From Dipteris shenzhenensis (Eukaryota; Polypodiophyta; Polypodiopsida; Gleicheniales): a stretch of DNA of 64,000 bases. The first letter of the stretch is position 1; every line of letters starts with the position of its first letter. The stretch lies in NCBI GenBank assembly GCA_047967505.1, contig CM106538.1, one strand, 5' to 3'. Of this stretch, positions 1 to 9,480 are shown piece after piece. A program made the position numbers and the translations under genes. The notes beneath the pieces were generated by a model. The model did not search any database. It worked only from the letters and a program-made list of their open reading frames with translations, and was not told the DNA's origin.

Positions 1-120
1 CCCCCGTCATCACCTTCCTTGCCACCATGTGGCCCTGTAGCTTCACCTTCACGATTAGGTAGTCATTCCCATCCAATTTGTCTGCCTCTCTGAAGTTTGG
101 GACTGCCAATGTGATGCCAT
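1..120 (-). pseudogene. Ty1/copia-type gag, N-terminal fragment
   Basis: Read on the minus strand, an ATG at 118-120 is followed after an apparent one-base slip by ITLAVPNF, then KLDGNDYLIVKVK and GHMVARKV. This resembles the N-terminal gag motif of plant Ty1/copia elements (a KLDGxNYxxWK-type start). The tryptophan usual in that motif is replaced by valine. It lies about 240 bases downstream of a primer-binding-site-like sequence (359-371), the order expected for LTR, PBS, leader, gag. The window ends before the rest of the element. The assignment rests on short motifs, so confidence is moderate. Confidence 0.45.
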
Positions 121-358
121 TGGACTAAAGATCCTGGGATAGACATAACACCAAAGATGAGACTTATACAAACTTTGTAATCCCTACTTGACAGAGGCCA
201 CTTGTCTGAATCTAGGTCACCTTCCTTCTCATAAAATGTACCTGTCCTTCAGCTGTAGGAGTCCATATTGAATTATGCACCTTCTGAACTGAGGTCACCT
301 TTCCTTCACGCAAAGATCCTCTCTTCCAGGCAGCACGCACATGTGAATCTCCATCGAG

Positions 359-371
359 GGCTCTAACACCA
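359..371 (-). promoter_or_regulatory. primer-binding site of the copia-type element
   Basis: On the minus strand the sequence TGGTGTTAGAGCC follows directly after a TAACA LTR-like end. It differs at two positions from TGGTATCAGAGCC, the usual plant retrotransposon site complementary to initiator methionine tRNA. Confidence 0.55.
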
Positions 372-494
372 TGTTATAATAACAGATGGAGGTTGCTTGC
401 TAGCTATAGCCAACACTCTCGCAGTGGAAGAATATGCCCAGGAATCACACTGCGTGGATCAAGCTTCCCCTTGCTACCAGCTTTTATTTCTTCT
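372..494 (-). repeat. short copia-type LTR, outer boundary uncertain
   Basis: The minus-strand stretch ends ...TTATAACA immediately before the primer-binding site and contains an AATAAA polyadenylation-type signal near its outer end. It may begin at TGTAAGAAG close to 494, or slightly further out inside the end of the PPR open frame. At about 120 bases it would be a very short LTR or a truncated one. No partner LTR is in the window. Confidence 0.4.
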
Positions 495-500
495 TACAAA

Positions 501-2474
501 TTAAGAGTGACTACACAGAAAATCTTCCAGACTCCTTTGTGTTTCTAATACCAAGTCCAATCGGGGTAAGTATCCTTTCACCTCCATTGATCGTCTCAAT
601 CTCTTTAAATGCCCATAAGCTGTATCGCATTGTGAGTGAATCTCATCCCCCACAAAGAACTCATGGACAACATTATTGACCTCAACCCATGCCATCCCAG
701 GCTTCTTCCATGCACTGCTACATTTTCTCAGTTTCTGTATTTTGCGAACATCCTTCCACATGTGAGCCTCAGCATAGAGATTGGACATAAGCATATAACC
801 AGAAGCAATTTGGGCATCTAACTCAACAATACGATCAAAAGACTGTTTCCCAAGCTCCAAGTTGCCATACATTTTGCACGCAGTTAGCAGAGACATCCAC
901 CCAGTAACATTGGGAGGGAAAGGCATAGTTTGCAGAACATGTTCTGCCTCCCGTAAGCATCCTGCACAGCCGAGGATGTAAACCATGCATGTAAAATGCT
1001 CAATATCGGGGGTTATGCCATGGCCTTCTAGCATAGATTCGAAATACTGATGACCTGCCTGCACATGGCCTGCATGACTGCAAGCTGAGAGAATACGAGT
1101 ATAAATCATTTCGTTTGGCCTCAAGCCTTGCTGCTGCATGTCTCTCAGGAGCTGCCCACCTAGTCTACATTTGTTATGCTGGGTATATCCCGCAATCATC
1201 AAACCCCATGACACAGCATCTCGAGCTGGCAAGGTATCAAACACTTTGCAAGCGTCCGCAAATTTTCCACATTTGGAATACATGTCAACTAGGGTGTTCC
1301 CAATTACCAGGTCTGGTTCCACATCACTTCTGATTATTTGATCGTGTATAAGCTTACCTTGCTCCATAGCTCCTAGACTTCCACATACTTTCAAAATGCA
1401 AGAGAATATGAACTTGTCTGGCTTTAAGCCCTCCTGTTGCATCTTCTCATAAAGTTCAAAAGCTGGAAATCCCTGCCCATGTAGCGCATATCCTGCAATC
1501 ATCGCTCCCCATGACACCACATTTTGATTTGGCAATCCATCAAACACTTTACGAGCATCGTCCAGCCACCCACATTTTGTATACATGTCAACAAGGGTGC
1601 TCCCAATGACAACATCTAATTCAAATCCTTTCTTGATTATCTTGTCGTGTACCAGCTTGCCATGCTCTATGGACTGCAAGCTGCTGCATGCTTTCAAAAT
1701 GCATAAAAACATCACTTTGTCAGGGGTTATGCTCTCCTGTTCCATTTTGTCAAACAATTCAACAGCAGAGAAACAATTCCCATGCTGAGAATATCCTGCA
1801 ATCATTGCACCCCATGTCACAACATTCCGATTTGGCAACCGATGGAACACTCTGCTGGCATCTTCCAATCTACCACATTTGCAATACATATCAATGAGGC
1901 TGTTTGCGACAACAACATCACAGTAGAGACCACTCTCAATGATTTGATGGTGTATTAGATTACCCTGCCCTGCAGCTCCTCTATGCGAACATGCTTTCAA
2001 AACACACAAGAATGTGACTTTGTTTGGGATTATGCCCTCTACTTGCATTGTCTCAAAAAGTTCAAGTGCACAAAGAGCATGCCCGTTCTGGGCATATCCT
2101 GTAATCAAAGCATTCCATGACACAACATTACGATTCTGCAACTTCTCAAACACTTCTAGTGCCGCCTCCATGTTTCTACATTTAGCATACATGTCAATAA
2201 GAGTGGTCCCAACAATCACATCTGAATCCAGTCCACTTTTGAAGATGTGTTCATGTATTATCATTCCTTGCCTCGTGGCACCTGTGGTACCACATGCTTT
2301 TAAGACACGCAAGAATTGAAACCTGTTTGGGTTTACAGCCTCCTTTAGCATCTTATGATACAGCTTGATGGCACTCTTGCTTTCTCCATGCGTGTGATTG
2401 GCTGAAATAATTGCATGCGGCGTGCAAAGACGTGATTGGGCTACCTTGCAAAACACCAGATTAGCTTCCAGCAT
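501..2474 (-). CDS. PLS-class pentatricopeptide repeat protein, E/E+ type with truncated DYW
   Basis: The 657-residue frame is a plant PPR protein. This family binds organellar RNA and guides C-to-U editing, processing or translation in mitochondria or plastids. Four well-kept P-L-S triplets of about 100 residues cover roughly residues 17-480; landmarks are IDMYAKC, VVSWNALITGYAQ, IDMYCKC, VVTWGAMIAGY, VDMYTKC and VDMYSKC. An E domain follows at about 515-590 (HFTCMVYILGCAG, GYMLMSNLYAEA) and an E+ region at about 593-640 (KKPGMAWVEV, VHEFFVGD). The start of a DYW domain (GYLPRLDLVLE) ends at LCSHS then TAA, exactly where the deaminase HxE glutamate is expected. No targeting peptide is visible: the frame opens inside the repeat region. 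The first ATG follows an in-frame stop at 2496-2498, and frameshifted N-terminal homology continues upstream, so this may be a decaying copy. It could still act as a DYW-less editing factor. Confidence 0.8.
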   Translation of the reverse strand: MLEANLVFCKVAQSRLCTPHAIISANHTHGESKSAIKLYHKMLKEAVNPNRFQFLRVLKACGTTGATRQGMIIHEHIFKSGLDSDVIVGTTLIDMYAKCRNMEAALEVFEKLQNRNVVSWNALITGYAQNGHALCALELFETMQVEGIIPNKVTFLCVLKACSHRGAAGQGNLIHHQIIESGLYCDVVVANSLIDMYCKCGRLEDASRVFHRLPNRNVVTWGAMIAGYSQHGNCFSAVELFDKMEQESITPDKVMFLCILKACSSLQSIEHGKLVHDKIIKKGFELDVVIGSTLVDMYTKCGWLDDARKVFDGLPNQNVVSWGAMIAGYALHGQGFPAFELYEKMQQEGLKPDKFIFSCILKVCGSLGAMEQGKLIHDQIIRSDVEPDLVIGNTLVDMYSKCGKFADACKVFDTLPARDAVSWGLMIAGYTQHNKCRLGGQLLRDMQQQGLRPNEMIYTRILSACSHAGHVQAGHQYFESMLEGHGITPDIEHFTCMVYILGCAGCLREAEHVLQTMPFPPNVTGWMSLLTACKMYGNLELGKQSFDRIVELDAQIASGYMLMSNLYAEAHMWKDVRKIQKLRKCSSAWKKPGMAWVEVNNVVHEFFVGDEIHSQCDTAYGHLKRLRRSMEVKGYLPRLDLVLETQRSLEDFLCSHS

Positions 2475-2690
2475 GCTCCAGCAACAACACGCGGATCAGG
2501 TGATCCCCTTAAACAGAAATCGTGTCCGCTGGGGCTCATCAGGTAATGCACAGCGTGCCATCCACCAAATCTTCTCCTTTAGTGAAGCTCAATGTAAGAC
2601 TCCTTAGATAGAGGGAACTCCACGGCATGAAGGGCCTCATGAAGCCTTTCCCCCTCATTAAATTTCGACTTTCTTACAGATGAGGACCTT
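2475..2690 (-). pseudogene. frameshifted N-terminal remnant of the PPR gene
   Basis: Upstream of the PPR ATG, coding similarity continues on the minus strand in other frames. One frame reads EGERLHEALHAVEFPLSKES, then a TAA at 2579-2581, then GGWHAVHYLMSPSGHDFCLR. After a slip at the four-C run 2505-2508 (GGGG on the coding strand) the second frame reads GDHLIR. A second slip between about 2476 and 2490 leads into the main frame (SMLEANLVFCK). This pattern (LxEALxxL..., xxVHxxMxxSGHD, xLGDHLIRxFxxCGSLLEAN) is a typical N-terminal part of PLS-type PPR proteins, so the present start codon is not the ancestral one. No transit peptide is recognisable. Confidence 0.6.
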
Positions 2691-3739
2691 CTTAAGCCAT
2701 AATTACTACGCCTGAAACTTTTCGAAAAGATCTAAAGAACGACAATCTAGCAGAATTGCCATGACAGAGTACAAGAGTGAGAGTTTCAACTTGCTGAGCA
2801 AATTCCTGTACTTGTGCTTGGCACTAAGGTCCAAAGAATTCAAAAATGTACTAAAAGGGAAGAATTAATGAGTGGAAAAGAGAGTCTATTAATGAGGAGT
2901 TGTCTTGAGTTCAAAACCCCCGTGACATTGAGATTTAACCCAATCATTACCGTTTACGCACTTTGAATGCTTTTCAATTGAGATTTAACCCAATCATTAC
3001 CGTTTACGCACTTAGTGTTTACGCACTTTGAATGCTTTTCAATTGGGGAGACCCATTGGCTCTTAAAATCCTTCAATATTCCATAACTCAAGGCTTTCCA
3101 TATAAATTTGTAAGGGTTTTTTAAAATATAACTAGGACAACACAAATAATGAAGGTTTTGTGACCTCTAAATTTTGTTTTTATGAGGCAAAATTTTGCAA
3201 TATTAAACCTCAATTTTTAATGAACACTCAAGAGGACATGCACAATTTGAAATTCGACACTTAGTAAAAATCATTATAAAACAATAGGCCTAAGATTCAT
3301 TACCATTTTTAAAAAATTCTTCAATTGGGGCTTTCACCTAATTCCTCCATCAGTTCATTGATTTAGACTTTCCATGTTATCCACTATAATACTGAGATTA
3401 CACTATAGGGGAGAAACCATGAGGGATTGATAGTGTTTGCATGAATGGGACATTAATGGACTTAACTATGTCATGATGACTATGCCTAGGTAACAGTATA
3501 GAGTGCATGCAAAAGGGGACATAGAGTTAGTAAGGTCAATTATAGACACATGGCACTCAAATGGGTCTTGAGTAGTAGGTTGACAAAGGTGATCAAGTCG
3601 AATTAGAAGATAGAGGCAACCAAGTTGAAGTCTCCCCACCAAATAGCCCACACAAAGCAAGAGAACCAAAGATAAGCCACCAAATACCCCACATTGACGA
3701 GCTGATGGAGCAAGAGAACCGAAGATAAGTATGAAGTTT
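2691..3739. other. intergenic, no gene seen
   Basis: AT-rich spacer upstream of the PPR gene. Apart from the local duplication at 2930-3048 I see only short frames without family features. The last 100 bases (from about 3640) carry two similar words (aagagaacc-aagataag) leading into the gag-like sequence of the next element. Confidence 0.5.
2930..3048. repeat. 50-bp tandem duplication
   Basis: The unit beginning gagatttaacccaatcatta and ending gcttttcaatt occurs at 2930-2979 and again from 2980. The second copy carries an extra duplicated fragment (agtgtttacgcactt). Two nearly identical units imply a recent slippage event. Confidence 0.85.
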
Positions 3740-6109
3740 TGGAACTTCAAAGGGAATGAGGGAGAGAATCCCCACTCTCATGTTTAGAATTTCTTGAGAA
3801 CAGCAATCCTATAAGTCATCCAGGAGGTGGAGTACTTAACATATGTCCCCACCATGTTCGCCAAAGAGACCATCAAAGAATACGACCAATACCTTGACGG
3901 ACACTTTGCCACATGTTGGCAAGTTGAAGGTTGTGTTCCTAAAGAGGTTCTAGCACAAATTCAGCAAGGAGGACATATTGCTGCAACTCAACCACCTCAA
4001 ACACATGAAGGGCAAAATGGTGTATGACTTCATGGCAAAGCTGAGGGTGCTGACCACCTAGCTCACCAACATGCAAGATGAGACAGTGTAGCGGTCCTGG
4101 TTGATGAGTGGCATCACCTTAGATATGGAGCTGTGAGACATGGAAATAGCGTGCCCAATGAGGATGTATGACAAAGTGTTCCAACGAGCAATTGCGTTAG
4201 AAAAGGGAAACTCAAGGCCTAGAAAGAAGAAGAAGCTGCTTGTCCGAGAAGCAGAGAGCGACATTGAGGAAGAAGAAGAATAGGTGCCAAAGAAGGACAC
4301 CAAGTTGGAGAAGGAGGAGCTCGAAAAGCTCCCGAAGGAGTTGAGCATTCAAGGGAACCTGAAAAAGGGACAGACCTTCTTCCAAAAGTGCTAAACCCAA
4401 GGTCATACGATGAATCAATGTTCATCGAATAGACAATGCATATTTTGTAGCCGCTAATATTGCTGCTACAACAAGAAATAGGAATCAACGAACATCCTCA
4501 AAGTGGAGCAAGAGCCGAAGAAAGCCCACAAAGGAAAAATATTGAAGAGCACCGACACAATGTGTTTCTTCTGTGGGAAGGAGGGGCCAAAAAAAAAGCA
4601 AGTGCCGATTTAGAAGAAGCAAGTCAACATGCTCCAAAAAGCATGCGACCAAGAAGAATGTGCACCCCAAGCAGGCATGGCAAACAATGAGGTGGACACA
4701 ATAGTATTCACCCAATCATAAGGGCTATCCCAGCCAGAACACAAGAAGCCGAAAGAGCAACAATTCCAGTAGAAGGAGGAGAAGAAGATGGCAACGAAGA
4801 CCAACCATGAGTTGAAGAAGAAAGAACCACTCATTAGAGTGGGGGAAAGGTCAAATCAACAACCTGAAGGATGATCGATAGAGTGAACAAATGGACAAGC
4901 AATGGCAATGAAACCCCAACCAAAGAAAGGGCCAAAAGCTGGTGGAGCAAGTGCAGATCAACACAACTTTGTAGAGGTTCCATGAGTTGAACATGATGAT
5001 ATCAATTGTCCAACTAACGAAACTCACTCCCCACTACACAAAATTCTTCCAAAGTCCAACGATAGAGCAATGACCTGGAGCCACACTTCTTGCATCGACC
5101 ATCGAAGCGATCAAAATAGTGATCTAGGATGACGAGGTACTCGAGATTGATGTCAAGGCCCAAAATCATGTGGTGAAAAGCATGATAGATGGCAGAGGCT
5201 AGGGCGGGACAAAGTTTGTAAGAGGCTTATATTGAAGAGCTTGAATCCCTCATCATTAATACAGATGGCAGATCAAAAACTATTCATTCCCATAGGCATT
5301 TCAAAAGATGTATGCATCAAAATGAATAGATCTTACTTCACCATCACCTTCATTATGGTCAAGATGGAGAGTGAATGAGGGTACCTCATGCTATTCAAAT
5401 GATCATGGTGGCTGAAGGATGTCAACATGGTCCATGACTGGGGAGGGGGAAATGCTCACAATAACTCAAGAAGGCGAGGGCATGCAAATCTTGATGGACA
5501 AGAGCACGATCTAGAAGGACTAAAAGCCCTAGTGTTCAAAGATCAAAGAAAAATATGCCTCTAATATCAAGGAGAAGCTACTCACATTAAACATTGTGCC
5601 GATCACAAACAATTGATGCATTGCATGTAGCGATCAAAGTAATGCGGGACGTTGAAGAACTACACGTGGTTTTCCCAAGGGCTTCATCGACGACGACAAA
5701 GAAGGGGATAGAAAGGTTAAGAAGAACCAATGAGTCAGATCAACCAAGTGAGCAGTAGCAACCATATCACACTAAAGGTCAGGCAATTAAAGAAATCAAC
5801 ATGGGGATGCAAGAAGAACCAAAGTTGATCTACATTAACAAAGAACTTCCCGATGAATTCCTCAATGGAGCTGAAGTCCTCTAGAAGGCATATAATAATG
5901 TATTCACCTAGGAATACATTTTTTCTTTAAGGGGGTCCCACCAAGTTTGATTCAACATCGAATCCCCCTCATTCTGGATGCGAGGCCCATCTAGCAACAA
6001 AGATACCAAAAGAACCCCAACTATGACAAGTAGGTAAAGGTGGAGATCAACCAATTGCTCAATGTAGGGTTTATATACCAAGTCAACCAAAGAACTTGGT
6101 TGTTCCTAA

Positions 6110-6560
6110 TCATTATCATGCTAAAGAAAAATGGGTAGTTGCAAGTCTATGTCTATTGTAAAAGTCTAAATGACCAAATAATCAAAAGCCCATTCCCACT
6201 ACCATTCAGGTAATCAGCCCCATGAAATGTATTTCATGTAGGATATAGCAGGTACAACTAGATCATGCTGGCCAAAGAGGACCAGGAGGAGAAGACAACA
6301 TTCATCACCAAATGGGGAACTTACTCTAGCAAAGTAATGCCATGGGGTTGAAGAATGCATCAACAACGTTTCAGCGCTTCATGGAAAAAACCTTTAAGGA
6401 GTATAGCAATGACTCCTTACAATATTCCCAGATGACTTCTCAATCTATAGCACAAAGCGAGCATATTTGGAATGCCTAAGGAAGGTGTTCCAAAAATGCC
6501 AGGAAACCTAACTCCCTCAATCCTTATAAGTGTATGTTCTATGTGTTCTTGGGCATATTG
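6110..6560 (+). pseudogene. Ty3/gypsy reverse transcriptase fragment
   Basis: Reading across frames gives LKKNG, then IKSPFPLPF, GYSRYN, IMLAKEDQ, TTFITKWGTYSSKVMPWG, LKNA and TFQRFMEK. These correspond to the fingers and palm segment of Ty3-type RT (normally GYNQIxMAxED, KTTFxTxWGTxxxxVMPFGLxNAPxTFQRxM). At least two in-frame stops and one frameshift interrupt it. The YxDD box is not cleanly readable downstream. It cannot encode an active enzyme. Confidence 0.7.
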
Positions 6561-6824
6561 CTAGGGAACACAAGAAGGCATCACGACCAAAAAATCAAAG
6601 AGATGCCACAAAGTAATTAACGAGCCAGCCGATGTTAAGCAAGTGCTTTCATTTTTTTGATACCTCTGCTTCTACCAATGCTTCATCAAGAAAATTTTGG
6701 GTATTACCAAACCGCTTCCTCTGTTTGACAAGGGCAGAAATGATGTTTAAATGGAGCAATGAGCAAGCAAAGAATTCAAATCAATACAAGAAATTCAAGC
6801 ACCAATCCTCCAAAGGTCTGACTG

Positions 6825-6975
6825 GAATGTGATCTTCCATGTACATGTCAATACATCGGGAGGATTGGCCATTAGCTCCATCTTTTCTCAACCCTATGGG
6901 AACTTGGACTTACCAATCTACTATGTGAGATGGATATTCTTGTCAATCAAAATGGACTATTTAGTATCCGAGTAG
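6825..6975 (+). pseudogene. Ty3/gypsy RNase H fragment
   Basis: The frame reads WNVIFHVHVNTSGGLAIS, then FSQPYGNLDLPIYYV and KMDYLVSE. This matches the start of the RNase H module that follows RT in Ty3 elements (FxVxxDASGxAIGAVLxQ...PIYYASR...NYxxxE), with the catalytic aspartate of DAS replaced. It sits about 270 bases beyond the RT fragment, the expected order. Confidence 0.55.
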
Positions 6976-7020
6976 GGATCGTATATAGTGTACACAAATT
7001 TTAACACTATCTGTTGGGTT

Positions 7021-8603
7021 GATGATACAACATGATGAAAATAATATCCATGATATTGAAGATGAGAATGAAGAGGAAAACCCATTTGATGGTGGTGATC
7101 TTGATAAATATTAGGAAGCATTGTTACATGCAAGGGATGTATGGGATGACATAGATGATTATAATGGTGAAGACTTCTTACACAAAATGGGATATCAAGG
7201 ATGTAGGGGATGACACATATGATTATGAAGTTAGGAGAAACGACTTGATCTCATCTAGAATGCTTGTTTAATTTTTTAAAAATATTTCAAAGGTGTATCT
7301 AGGCCATACTCAAGTGTTTTATAAATGCTCTTTGAAAAATTGGTGCTGGTTGGATATTTTACACCTCATCTTGTTCCACTTTTGAAATTTGGTATATGGC
7401 CATCACAGTGCAACACTTCAAACAAACGTTGCTAGAGCATTGCAAGAATGTTGATTTGTAACATTGTAGCCCACCAATAGCAACATTACTAGCAATGAAA
7501 TAGCCCAAAATACAAGGTCATTGTATTGTCATTGTTCACTTATAAAATCTTATTGTTGTTCTCTTTGTTGATTGTTGTGAAGTTCAATGTCATATGTCTA
7601 CATTTCATACATGTATATGATAATTTTGATTAGAAATACTCTATAATTTTTAGTGACATAAAAGAAAAAACTTATACCCATAATGTTTTCTACTTTCTAT
7701 TCAATGAAGTGCAAGCTCAGGGGTGGTCATGGTTGATATTTTCTAAGTAACTTAGAGATGAGGCATAAGTGATCATATAGAGATTAGTAGGATAGGATTG
7801 TGTCTCTGTTTTTTGGTATGGCTTATTGTGCAGTGTCCTAGAAAGTGGGCTATATGCTTGGATAGCCTCTCTTAAGGCTCATCAAAGACTTTCATGAGGT
7901 CTCGGTACTTTGTTGGTGCATGGTCTTGTGACTCAGCTCTTGACACTCTCTCCTCATGCCTCCTTCTTTGGACTTGCCTCTCTCTAAGCTTTCAATGAGT
8001 GGGTTCATGAAAAGGAGGATCTTTGCAACCTCAAGCTTGATCTAATCCACTTACTCTTTCTCTTTCCTGGCCGATTAGTAGCTCACATAATCTACTCGTT
8101 CGACATTTGTGTAAAATAGCTCATTATTAAGTAGTGTTGCTTGAGCGGCCCTAATTTTGTCTTGAGGTGATAACTAAATGCTTACAATGGTCTCTTTCAT
8201 CAATGGCAACTAAAGCTTTTGAAGTTGGCTACCGGCCTGTTGTTGTTTTGTGTTGTTTAGCCTCCATCATCTTCATCTGGGTGCTCGGCTCATTATCTCA
8301 AGTGGATCTTGGGCAAAAGCTGGAATGTGTTATTATCATAGAAGCTGGAATGTATATATATTTAAGCAAAGATTTATATTTAAAAAATTAACAAAAAGGT
8401 GTTGTAGATGTAATTTCTTTTAGTTTTAGTTATTTATAATTGTTTAGGATTAGATGTGTTCTAGGTTTTTAGATTGTCCCTTCGTTGGATTGTCTTAATT
8501 GCATTAATGTACATGTGGGCAGTGATAAAACATCGTGCTTCTTAGATATGTAATTCAAGAGTCTAATATATAGCTATTTAGGTGGATAGATTCTATTAAC
8601 TAG
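7021..8603. repeat. 1.58-kb direct repeat, copy 1
   Basis: From gatgatacaacatgatg to ctattaactagt this stretch is repeated nearly base for base at 9400-10976. Differences are point changes and small indels (for example near 7430 and 8475). It contains no recognisable protein domain. A frame at 8167-8391 (74 residues, starting MITKCLQWSLSS) is kept in both copies with substitutions but resembles nothing I know. The repeat ends are not TG...CA and I see no primer-binding or polypurine site next to them, so I do not call them LTRs. Confidence 0.8.
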
Positions 8604-9399
8604 TCCAATAAATCATTTTGTTATATCATTGCCTGATACATCATTTTATTATGTTTTGAAATGCAATAAGCATACTACTTGTTCTATCCTATTAGAAGGA
8701 AAATTTCATGTTTTAGGTATTGCTAGAGATGAGAAATGCAGCTAAGCATTAAAGCATTCTTCTTGCCTTATGGTACCTATTTATGTACATCCTACTCTTG
8801 ATGTTGGTTTGGTGGGGTAATGTTTGATCTTGCAAAATCTACTTGGAATATATGGGAGGAAAAGTCCCTTATGAGATGATGATACTTAGTTCACCTTGTG
8901 GCTTCCAATAGCTAACTTGAAGATATCATCTACAACTTGAAGGTGACAACATCATTATATAGACATTGAGGATCACCAAATGGGATGCTTTGCATGTCTA
9001 TGGCCATCTTATAGGCACTCTTCTATAATTCCTAAATGTTTTCCACATGTGTGATCTAGCTTCATGTTTTAGCCCACAACAACTTCTAAGAATTCCAATC
9101 ATAAGTTATGTCACATATTTACAGATTATGTCATTGTTCCATAGAGATCTTGATTACATCAATTGAGTGCTAGGCATGGAAAATCCAATTTCATATGTTC
9201 TCAAGGTAAGGTGTCTATGATGGATTTTTTCATAGCACAAATTTTTTTTTTTGTATGTAGGATTTTGAAGATGAAGCACAATGAAGATTTTATGCATGAG
9301 ATTGAAGATGAGCATGAAGGGGGAAACCCACTTGATGATAAAGCATGATGGAGATAATATCCATGAGATTGGAGATGAGAATGAAGAGGACAACCCACT
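8604..9399. other. spacer between the two direct-repeat copies
   Basis: About 0.8 kb lie between the copies. The first 560 bases show nothing I can name. The end of the spacer (from about 9270) carries the acidic tandem repeat that runs into copy 2. Confidence 0.5.
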
Positions 9400-9480
9400 T
9401 GATGATACAACATGATGAAAATAATATCCATGATATTGAAGATGAGAATGAAGAGGAAAACCCATTTGATGGTGGTGATC
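9264..9480 (+). repeat. tandem repeat of an acidic coding unit (about 75 bp)
   Basis: Three adjacent units with the pattern gatgaxaAxxxxatccatgagattgaagatgagaatgaagagg...aacccacttgatgat begin near 9275, 9345 and 9405. A plus-strand frame starting at 9163 reads the first unit as HEIEDEHEGGNPLDD before a stop. Read across the stops, the later units give IGDENEEDNPLDD and IEDENEEENPFDGG. The last unit is the start of direct-repeat copy 2. In copy 1 only the last unit is present. The repeat may be the worn end of an acidic protein-coding region; I cannot name the protein. Confidence 0.55.

Larger units (their letters stand above)
3740..6975 (+). mobile_element. old Ty3/gypsy remnant without recognisable LTRs
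   Basis: Fragments of gag, reverse transcriptase and RNase H appear in the normal order on the plus strand, each cut by several stops and frameshifts. The gag-like part starts near 3740 (GNEGENPHSHV, EYLTYVPTMFAKE) and has a degenerate zinc knuckle near 4560 (CVFCGKEG). RT is readable from about 6110 to 6560 and RNase H-like sequence from about 6825 to 6975. The 4680-6080 interval should hold protease, but I find no catalytic motif there. No flanking LTR pair is visible, so this is an ancient copy, older than the Ty3 elements further right. Confidence 0.7.
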
